Assembly (NCBI GenBank): GCA_036435485.1
Contig: CM071599.1
Location: 9,512,803 to 9,576,802, forward strand
Source: Saposhnikovia divaricata
Lineage: Eukaryota > Streptophyta > Magnoliopsida > Apiales > Apiaceae
Direction: 5' to 3'
Length of the DNA: 64,000 bases
This document shows positions 55,564 through 64,000 of the stretch, one piece after another. The notes beneath the pieces were generated by a model, which worked only from the letters and a program-made list of their open reading frames with translations, was not told the DNA's origin and made no database searches. Numbering within the stretch: the stretch's first letter is position 1; every line of letters starts with the position of its first letter. Made by a program: the position numbers and the translations under genes.

Positions 55564-58500
55564 ATGGAGAGTTATCAGAATCACTTATCTTCTGATGCAT
55601 TGAACCAACCCTGGAATGTGTTTTTGAGCTTCCGAGGAGACGATACTCGAAAAAATTTCACTGGCCACTTGTACATGGCCTTAAAACAGGCTGGAATAAA
55701 AACATTCATGGACGATTCTGGACTACAAACTGGAGAAGATATTCCAGACCAGTTGCTAAAGGCAATCCGAGGCTCGGAGATTTCTCTTGTTATTTTCTCA
55801 TCCAACTACGCGTCCTCATCATGGTGTCTTAATGAGCTAGTAGAAATCCTGGAATGCAAACATAGAATGGGACAGTTAGTTTACCCTGTATTTTATAATG
55901 TCAGTCCATCAGTTGTGCGCAACAGAAGTGACAGTTTTGCAGCAGCTTTCGAGATTCATGAGAAAAGATATTTTTCAAACATGGAGAAGGTGGATCGATG
56001 GAAAGCTGCACTTACTGAAGCTGCAAATCTGTCCGGTTATGACCTACAGAATGATGCAGATGGGTAAGCAAACCTCTGAATCTTTTGTTACTTTGTTAAT
56101 CGTATTGCTCTACTTCTATTTAAGTGTTTACAACCTTTTTACACTTTTGTAAATTTTATTGTAATGGAGACTAATGGTTGGTTTGAATTGGGGGTTGAGA
56201 AATATTGGGTTGGGTTGGGTCGGGTCGGGTTTAAATTTAAAAATTCGTTTTTGAGAAAATTTTAAAGGTAAAGTGTTGGATTTTGGATTTAATGTTCGTA
56301 AACTACCAAAACCCAACATTTTATTTTTAAAATTTTCTCAAAAACGAATTTTTAAATTTGAATCCGATCCAACCCTTCTCAACCCCCGATGCAAACGGAC
56401 GGTAACAGTCTGATATGTTGTTGAAGTTCATTATTCTGGTATTTTAATTGATGAATCATCTTGATAGTCCTCCTATCCTATAATCGCATAATCCAACTAA
56501 GTTGACATGAGTGTTAAGTAACCAATTAATCTAACAATGACTTCATTCGAAATTCAAATCCTACTCCCAATTTATCGAAATCTTAATTAACACTATGATT
56601 ATACCAAAGCATCCCTTCTTCCTATTACATAGCTAATGTAAAATGCAAACCTGATTATAAAGTAATTGCTGTTGGTACAGTATAAAATTAAAAAAAGTTG
56701 AAAAAACTTGTTTATTGAGTTACCTACTATTAGTCCTGCTAACATATGTTCAATCAGCATGCCTTAAAGATCTTATACTGTTCTGATTCTTAATCTACAA
56801 AACTCTTTGGCAGGTACGAAGTTAGGCTTATCCAGATAATTGTTCAAAAAGTTCTACTTGAAGTAAATCTTGTAGGGTTGCATGTTGCAAAGGAACCAGT
56901 TGGAATTGGACCTCGTGTGGAAGAATTAACACAAATGTTGAGCATCAGTAGCAATGATATTCAAAAGATTGGCATATATGGTATGGGTGGTATAGGTAAA
57001 ACGACAATTGCTAAAGCTCTCTTTAATAAAAACTTCCGTCACTTTGAAGGCAGCTGCTTTCTTGCGAACGTAAGAGAAGCTTCAGAAGAACGTGATGGGA
57101 TAGTTCACTTACAAGAGCAGCTTCTTTCTGAAATTCTAATAGTAGATAAATTCAGGGTTGAAAATGAAGATAGAGGGATCAGCTTATTGATGAAAAGATT
57201 ACGTTCAAAAAGAGTTCTCATTGTTCTGGATGATTTGAGCAACATGAAGCAATTTGATTACCTAGCAGGGCAGTGGAACCAATTTGCTGCAGGTAGCAGA
57301 ATTATCATAACAACACGGGATGCAGGTCTACTTGAAAAAATTGAGGTAGATAAGAGGTACAGTGTTGAGAAGCTAGACAGAGCCGAGTCCTTGGAGCTCT
57401 TCAGTCGACATGCCTTTAAGAAACCAATTCCTTCCGACGATTATATGGAACTTTCCGAAGGCATTGCACGCCAAGCAGGAGGGCTTCCATTAGCTCTTGT
57501 GGTTTTAGGATCGTATTTGTCTAATAGATCTGTGGGAGAATGGAGAAGTTCCCTCACGAGCTTGCGACAAATTCCTCGAAATGATATTCAAAAGATCCTC
57601 TTAATAAGCTATCATGCACTCGGAGAAGGAAACCTGCAGGATGTCTTCCTTGACATTGCATGTTATTTCATTGGCAATGATAAAGACATCACAATTAGTA
57701 TATTAAACTCATGCGGCTTTGATTCGAAAAATGAAATTACCATTTTATTGGAAAGATGTTTACTATCAGTAAATGAGAAAAATGAGTTGAGGATGCACGA
57801 TCTACTACGGGATATGGGAAGAGATATTGCTCGTAATAATTTGCCTAGGGAACCTTGGAAACACAGTCGATTGTGGTCGTGTCAAGACATTTTCAATGTG
57901 TTAAATGAAAACAAGGTAACTCACTAATAAATTCAGTGTTTTACTATTTTTAATGATTTTAACTAATTTGTTGCCGTTAGTGTAAAGTAGAGATCTGGTG
58001 AAATTTAAGCCATGATTTATCTTTAGCTTTATTAAGTTCATGTGTAGGGGTTGTTAAATAAATTTTGTTTTCTTAATTCTTTTGGTGGATTAAATATTAG
58101 GGAAAGAAATGCATAGAGTGTATCATCCCATTTGGAGGGGTACTAGAGGAAGAACCCTCCATCAGATATAGATCCAGAGGGGGACCAGTTGAAGTATCAT
58201 TTGAAACCAGCACATTTCAAAAATTGCATAGATTAAGATTGCTAAGCATTAACAAGGTGAATCTCACTGGAAGTTTTAAAAGTATATTTGAAGAGTTAAG
58301 GTGGCTTTCCTGGAGAGATTGTCCTTTGGAGTGTTTACCAACTGATTTCTGTCCAAAAAACCTGGTTTTCCTTGATCTAAGACGGAGCAAATTCAAGATA
58401 TTGTGGAATGGTCCTAAGGTAAGTTACTATGACGTTTAATAAATTTCCATTTCCTGACGATGAAAATCTAGTTTTGACATTTTTCTTATCTCAACAATAA

Positions 58501-60507
58501 ACTGAAGAGTATGGAAAAGTTGAAGATCTTGGATATAAGCGACTGTATATCCTTGACGACAACTCCAGACTTCAGCGGACTGCCATGCTTAGAGGATTTG
58601 AATCTACGAGGTTGTTCAGACCTGGTAGAGGTCGACCCATCGATTGGACACTTAGTTAGCCTGGTTAAGTTGAATTTGATGGGATGCATGAAGCTACAAT
58701 GTCTGCCAGACAGTATCTGCAACTTGACAGCATTGGAACAACTCGATCTTAGTGGTTGCTTGATTCTAGAAGGATTACCAGCCAGATTGGGGAATTTGAA
58801 ATCTTTGATGTTGCTTTCAGCTGAGAACACAGCACTTACAAGCTTACCAGATTCCATTGGACATTTAAGTAAACTCCGTAAGTTGTTACTACATAGCTGC
58901 AAGAAGCTCAGGAATCTTCCAAGAAACATTTGCGACCTGAGAGCAGTGGAAAGTCTAGATCTCAATTATTGCTCAAACTTAAATGAATTACCTGTCAATA
59001 TTGGGAATATGGAATCCTTAAGCATGCTTGGGGCAGCAGGTACAGCAATTACAAGCTTACCAGAAACCATTGGACATTTAAGTAAACTCTGTAAGTTGCT
59101 ACTGCATAGCTGCAAGAAGCTTAGGTATCTTCCTGGCAGCATATGCAACCTAAGATTGATGGAAGTTCTAGATCTTAATAATTGCTCCAATTTAGAAAAA
59201 TTGCCTAACAATATTGGAAATATGGAATCATTGAGGATGCTTTGGGCAGAAGGCACAAAATTTGTGGAGTTACCCGAATCCATTGGACATCTAAGTGAAC
59301 TTGTTGAGCTTGTGTTGAGTAACTGCAAGATGCTTAAAAATCTTCCGAGTAGCATCTGCAATATCAGATCACTGAAACGACTAGACCTTAGCGATTGTTT
59401 AAGTCTAGAAGGATTGCCCGAAGATATTGGAAATATCACCAGCTTACGGGAACTTCGGGCATGGACCACCAACTATCAGGAAATTCCTAATTCTATTGGA
59501 AATCTGAAGAACCTGGAAATCCTTTCTATGAACTGGTTTTTAGTGTTAAATTATATTGGAGCAGCCTCTCCATCCGTTTTTGCTCTGCATTCTTTAAAGA
59601 ACTTAAATCTCAAGGACTGCTATCTGTTCAATATTCCAGATTCTATTGGTAGTTTATTATCATTGCAACATCTTAATTTATCTGGAAATCATTTCTACTC
59701 ACTACCACCCAGCCTAGGTCAGTTGATCAATGTAGAAACTCTTACATTGACAGAGTGCAAGCATCTTTTGGAAATTCAGGAACTTCCTCCTAAGCTGAGC
59801 GATTTATATGCAAGTTATTGTACATCAATCGAATCATTAGATGTATCAAAGTTGGATCAGTTAAGGTTCTTGTATCTTTCCTATTGCAGTAGCTTGGTTA
59901 AGATTTCAGGTTTAGACAAACTTGAATCTATCAAACGAATCGACATGGCAGGTTGTGAAAATCTATCAATCACTTTCGAAGAGAGCTTGTTTCAGGTTAG
60001 TTACTAATATCTTTTTGTCTCTAAAAGTGAAATTTCTATCATCCTATGTGTGAGTGACAAATACATAGAATTTTAATTTAAGTTTCTTTCACATGTGTTA
60101 GTTAAATTTCCCTAATAATATACTTGTGTTTCTTACAGTTTTTGTCTGGAATCGGGGAAAGAATTGATATCTATCTTCCAATGAGAGATGTTCCGCGCTG
60201 GTTTAGGAATCAAGTTCCAGATTGTTCTATAATGTCATTCAGTGGGAAACCAACCGTGCCTTGCGACTCCTTAGGTGTAATTGCTTGGTTGAACGTTGAT
60301 CACCCAGACAATGAACCGGTTACGCATTCTAAAGCATTTACAGCTACCGTTGCAAATCATGTTTGTGAGACATATGCTTGGAAACCCATACCACAGTCAT
60401 GGATAATCTTTATTCGGATGAAATATTCCTTGGAATCGAGCGAGATGTTTATTCGAGTTACAGATGATTTGAGAGTAAAGAGTATTGGAGGTCACCTGAT
60501 ATACTAA
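55564..60507 (+). CDS. TNL3: TIR-NBS-LRR immune receptor, intact
   Basis: Exons 55564-56063, 56814-57915, 58101-58418, 58508-59995 and 60139-60507 join in phase, giving 1,258 aa. TIR (WNVFLSFRGDDTRKNFTGHL, then SSSWCLNELVEI with the catalytic Glu). NB-ARC has GMGGIGKTT, RVLIVLDDL, GSRIIITTRD, GGLPLAL and MHD. Exon 2 is exactly 1,102 nt in all three paralogues. Exon 3 is 42 nt longer than in TNL1 and TNL2, adding a charged linker (SIRYRSRGGPVEVS region). The LRR exon and the C-terminal jelly-roll-like exon (IYLPMRDVPRWF) are complete. The role is as for TNL1; different LRR surface residues may give a different specificity. A foldback element lies in intron 1. Confidence 0.92.
56166..56402. mobile_element. 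Foldback element in TNL3 intron 1
   Basis: Two arms of about 100 bp are inverted copies of each other: GGGGGTTGAGAA...TTAAAAATTCGTTTTTGAGA on the left and the complement ending TTCTCAACCCCCGATGCAAA on the right. The spacer is short. A transcript would fold into a long imperfect hairpin. Confidence 0.75.
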
Positions 60508-60524
60508 TAAACTTCTGATACTGT

Positions 60525-60870
60525 ACTATGTGCTCGGTGATGGCAACCTACATGATGTCTTCCTTGATATTGCATGTTATTTCATCAGCAACGATAAAGA
60601 CATTAGAATTCATATGTTAAAATCATGTTGCTTTGACTCAAAAAATGGATCACTATTTTTTGATGGGAAGATGTTTACTACCAGTGAATGACAAGTGATT
60701 TTAATTAGTTCAAAGTAGAGATTTACTCTAATTTTAAATCTAGTGTCGAAGAATTCATAATTGGAAACCAATGCATTTGAAAATTTCAAGTGTTAAGATT
60801 GCTTATCTTAGTGGAAGTTTTAGAGGCATGTTTTCTTGGTAAGACCGTCTTCTGGAGTGTTTTTTTTAGT
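60525..60870 (+). pseudogene. TNL4 scrap (end of NB-ARC and start of linker exon)
   Basis: NB-ARC sequence (DVFLDIACYFISNDKDI) starts 18 bp after the TNL3 stop, then degrades with stops. After a relic of the intron (ATTAGTTCAAAGTAGAG as in TNL2), pieces of exon 3 follow (SSFE, then AGTGGAAGTTTTAGAGGCAT). No TIR, P-loop or LRR. It is a deletion relic closest in detail to TNL2. Confidence 0.8.
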
Positions 60871-61160
60871 ATCTAGAGTCTTATCATGATGGCTGGAGTG
60901 TAAACATCATATAATTGAGGCTCAGTTTTCTTTATAATAAGGAAAATGAGCAAGAAGAAGATGAGGATGTGTGATGATTTTATCATCTAAGCACAATATT
61001 TCAATGTTGTAAAGAGGCGCCCGCGTGCTCTGCATATAGTAAATAATATCAAATTGCGGCACAGGAGTTTTTCTTGTTTACCAACATTTTACTTCTAGCA
61101 GCTAAAACCTTATGTATAATTGTATATTCAACAAGATAGTGTGCGCTGCTACTCATCCAG
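60871..61160. other. Intergenic between the TNL scrap and LTPG1
   Basis: No ORF or repeat seen. Upstream region of the LTPG1 gene. Confidence 0.5.
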
Positions 61161-61166
61161 TGTGTG

Positions 61167-61173
61167 TATAAAA
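61167..61173 (+). promoter_or_regulatory. TATA box of LTPG1
   Basis: TATAAAA, 61 bp upstream of the start codon at 61228, a normal plant spacing. Confidence 0.75.
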
Positions 61174-61227
61174 TCACCCTCCTCTATGTCTCAAAATGCA
61201 TCCATCCTCATTCCGTAAAACAATAAA

Positions 61228-62189
61228 ATGGGTTCCAAGAGGATTGAACTGGGCTCACTCCTTATCCTAATGATGACATTGTTCTGGGCACGAACAGCAG
61301 CTCAGTCAGGGTGCACCAGTGTGCTCATTGGGATGGCGTCGTGCCTAAACTATGTTACGGGAAGCAACACATCCACCCCGTCTTCCTCATGCTGTTCATC
61401 ACTGGCCAGTGTGGTCAAGTCACAGCCGCAATGCCTATGTAGTGCTCTGAATGGCGATGCTGCAACAGCTCTGGGAGTTAAAATTAATCAGACACTAGCT
61501 CTTGCTCTTCCTGCTGCATGCAAAGTGCAAACTCCACCAGTTAGCCGCTGTTATGGTACCCAAAAAACTTAACATAAATTTCAAACAAACATAAAATTCT
61601 TAGAATTTTTTTTGGAATTCATGTCATGGTAAAAATTGTTGTAGCTTATGTTTTTGAATCCTTTGATAGCAGCTAATGGCGCAGCACTCTCTCCGATTGG
61701 CTCCCCTGCTGCTTCTCCTATTAGCCCATCAGTATCAGGTACGATCAAATCTATTATGTTAACTATTGTAGGTTGTTTTGATCTGTTTATAAACCAATCT
61801 GGAATTCGTGAGAGTTGTTTCATTGTACTTTCTACTAGATTTTTCTCCAGGTTGTATTTTTACCAGACGGACCGATGTTCCATGTTGATGCAATGCAATG
61901 CATTCTTGAACCCATTGTTCTTAATAAAGACTATGATTTTTAAAAAAAAATATGTAAAATTTGCTAGAGGTCTGCATGCCTTAAATAAGATACCCCTCCA
62001 TGTTAAACTTCATTTTTGCTACATACAATTTACTTAACTTTAACTATACTTATAAACATGTATCATCTTAATGCAGGATCTAAGAATACTAGAGCAAATG
62101 GTGCAACTTCTGGTGGAAGTATATTGAAGTTGCCTTTTCTCATCGTTTGGTTCATGGCTTTGTATGCTTCCAATTTCCGCAGTTTTTAA
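61228..62189 (+). CDS. GPI-anchored non-specific lipid-transfer protein 1
   Basis: Exons 61228-61555, 61670-61738 and 62077-62189 join in phase to 169 aa. A signal peptide (about 1-25, ending TAAQ) leads into an eight-cysteine lipid-transfer domain in the order C, C, CC, CxC, C, C (SSCCSSLASVV, CLCSALN). A Ser/Pro/Ala-rich stretch follows (LSPIGSPAASPIS), then a C-terminal hydrophobic tail (LKLPFLIVWFMALY) after small residues, typical of a GPI-anchor signal. The protein should bind lipids at the outer plasma membrane or wall, as in cuticle deposition or defence. The intron 1 acceptor is TAGCAG, so splicing three bases later (61673) would drop one Ala. Tandem with LTPG2. Confidence 0.88.
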
Positions 62190-63430
62190 ATTGTGTTTTC
62201 TCTTTATATTACGCATAAAGTTGATGTTTCATTGAGTTGGTAAGTGCTGGGAAGCGTTTCGTGTGTGCAATCTTCCCAGTAATAAAGTTTGATTGTGTCT
62301 CTGTCACTCTATGGAGTTGTTCTGGTGTGTTGTTCAATTTCATCATGTATAACTCAGTTACATTATGTTGTTTTACATTTGTATTGTCTCTTTATTATTA
62401 AGTTCAAGATCAGTAACTTGACTAAATACTAGTGGAAGTAGAATACGAGATACCTCTTTTTTTTTTTAATTCGATGTCCGGGTCAACTTTCGTGCACCTC
62501 GACTAATTCGGATGAGAATACGAGATTCCTGTTTTTGCAAGATTTTCAAATTTTGTGTGCTCGAAAAGAAGATTACTAAAAAACAAAGGATAATTTGAAC
62601 CGTAAGATAAAATTTGTTTGGATCACAGCGAGAAAACGTGAATGAAATAAAATACGAACATTGTCAAAAAAAACATTTTGTTAAATTAGTACTGCAGCCA
62701 AAAGAACCATTCAACTCTAACTTAATAAAAAATATTGAAAAGTTCAGAGAAGAAAAAGAAAAATAAGAGTGACAAACAACAAAGATCTACTAGTATTTGG
62801 ATTTCAAGTAATTAGAGTCCACTAAATTCATATGCCGGCTTTAAACGGCTTTACTTCCTTTCTCCATTTGCTAAATTTTTACTCTATCAGTTTTCAATAT
62901 TTAAATTTAAATATATGATAACACATTGAATACTGATAACAACTGCACAATCGACACAGATGTATTACAAATTGAAAATGTTAGAGTTTTCGAATTCGTT
63001 TCCAAATTTGTTTCCAAATTTATTACTAATGTTATGTATCAGAATTTTATTGGTGCTAATTCAATTAATTATGATGAATTCCCTTGCATTTACATAAATT
63101 TCACCAATTAAAATATTTCAAAATGCCATGTCAACCATGCCACGTCATTCGAAAACTTGATTTGGACACGTTTTGGGGTACGTATAGCATTACTCAATAC
63201 AATTTTATACCCCTGGGTGATTAGTGTGTGCTGTTCAAGTTGGTCACCTACACATAACAAAACTCTGTCATCTAGTTTATCAACATTTAAAAATATACAA
63301 ATTTATTTCCGGTCTGGTAAAATTTACCAGTCTGAATTTATTTCTTAGCCACTTTCATGTAGTTGTTACATATTCACATAGGTTGGTAACCCACAAAAGG
63401 CTCTGTTTGAGGTTGACTCTTCTTCTACAA
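62190..63430. other. Intergenic between LTPG1 and LTPG2
   Basis: Contains a MITE copy (62,977-63,199). Otherwise AT-rich without a gene. Confidence 0.5.
62977..63199. mobile_element. MITE, second copy of the 52,628 family
   Basis: AATGTTAGAGTTTTCGAATT at the left and GTACGTATAGCATT at the right. The interior CCTTGCATTTACATAAATTT and CCATGTCAACCATGCCACGT parallels the copy at 52,628-52,824. It lies about 360 bp upstream of the LTPG2 start. Confidence 0.5.
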
Positions 63431-63436
63431 ATCCCC

Positions 63437-63445
63437 TATATAAAT
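63437..63445 (+). promoter_or_regulatory. TATA box of LTPG2
   Basis: TATATAAAT, about 120 bp upstream of the start codon at 63561, implying a leader of roughly 90 bp. Confidence 0.7.
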
Positions 63446-63560
63446 CTCACCCTCATTACATTTCTTTCCAACAAATTCAATAATCTAAATCTTTCAGTCT
63501 CCACATTCGTTGATCACATTTCGACTCACACAAGCTCACGAAATCCGTAATTGAGTATCG

Positions 63561-63879
63561 ATGGCTTTTCAAAGAATCGGTCTAGCCCTTGCTATGGTCC
63601 TAGTGGCCATGCTCTGGACGGGATCAACAGCTCAAACAGATTGCACCAACACGCTTATTAGCTTGTCGCCTTGCCTCAGCTACATTACAGGAAACTCCTC
63701 CAAGCCAGATACAGGGTGCTGCACGCAGCTGAGTAGTGTTGTCAAGTCAAAGCCAGAGTGTTTGTGTCAAGTACTTAATGGTGGTGGATCATCTCTTGGT
63801 GTTGATGTTAACCAAACTCAAGCTCAGGCCTTGCCTGCTGTTTGCAATGTTCAGACTCCACCTCTCAGTACCTGTAACA
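63561..63879 (+). CDS. GPI-anchored non-specific lipid-transfer protein 2 (exon 1; gene runs off the window)
   Basis: Exon 1 codes 106 aa and ends in phase 1 at a GTAAGC donor, the same position and phase as in LTPG1. Signal peptide about 1-25 (GSTAQ), then the eight-cysteine domain (CTNTLISLSPC, GCCTQLSSVV, CLCQVLN, CNVQTPPLSTC). The frame running on to 63944 reads into the intron and should be ignored. The Ser/Pro stretch and GPI signal are expected beyond 64,000. Tandem paralogue of LTPG1. Confidence 0.88.
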
Positions 63880-64000
63880 GTAAGCGTTCTTTGACTTGCA
63901 CCATTGTGTTCCAACAAATCAGTCCCAAGCATCAAAAAATTTAACTTGAATGTTAACTTTTTTTAAGAAAATCTTTTAAATTTTATGCATTGTTAGGTGG

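Noticed and set aside
62926..63550. Small frames upstream of LTPG2
   Set aside because: They fall in a MITE and in the LTPG2 promoter and leader. No domain, and no conservation can be judged.

Overview
The window is nuclear DNA of a eudicot plant. The evidence is genes split by short AT-rich introns, three TIR-NBS-LRR (TNL) disease-resistance genes (a class absent from grasses), plant-specific lipid-transfer proteins, and plant lineages of transposable elements (Ty3 Tat, Ty1-copia, RTE LINE, Au-type SINE, pogo/Lemi, Stowaway, Helitron). I cannot name the species. All readings were made by eye from sequence; family names rest on recognisable motifs.

Layout. 1-1.74 kb: upstream DNA with two copies of a tRNA-like repeat. 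1.99-7.32 kb (+): a complete 22-exon ASY1 (HORMA-domain meiotic axis protein). 7.3-9.1 kb: a tandemly duplicated repeat block with long CT microsatellites. 9.1-9.95 kb: a TRM/LONGIFOLIA-like relic. 10.3-11.7 kb (-): an F-box gene broken by a 76/77-bp triplication. 12.2-12.8 kb: a Stowaway-like MITE. 13,248-26,042: one complete, young Ty3/Tat LTR retrotransposon of 12.8 kb with 1,017-bp LTRs, a 5-bp target duplication, one gag-pol ORF with two RNase H domains, and a spliced antisense gene with its own TATA box. This element is peppered with a GC-rich palindrome (GGGCGCGCCC). 26.4-27.7 kb (+): a second F-box gene. 29.6-31.2 kb: a GC-rich repeat core and two SINEs.

31.4-60.5 kb (+): a head-to-tail TNL cluster. 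TNL1 and TNL3 look intact, each with five exons in the order TIR / NB-ARC / linker / LRR / C-terminal jelly-roll-like domain. TNL2 sits between them and carries two stop codons. A gutted copia element lies in its intron 1. A fourth TNL survives as a scrap at 60.5-60.9 kb. Between TNL2 and TNL3 lie a dead RTE LINE, a Mutator-type MITE, a Tat-type LTR fragment, a decayed pogo/Lemi transposon, a hAT-like element, a Helitron and a Stowaway MITE. 61.2-64 kb (+): two tandem GPI-anchored lipid-transfer protein genes, the second cut by the window edge.

Working together: the TNLs would act as intracellular NAD-cleaving immune receptors. The broken middle copy and the scrap show ordinary birth-and-death turnover in a TE-rich cluster. 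The strongest unexplained signal is the GGGCGCGCCC palindrome. It occurs 17 times perfectly across the LTRs, coding and non-coding parts of the Tat element, in all three reading frames of its proteins, and I saw no perfect copy elsewhere in the window.
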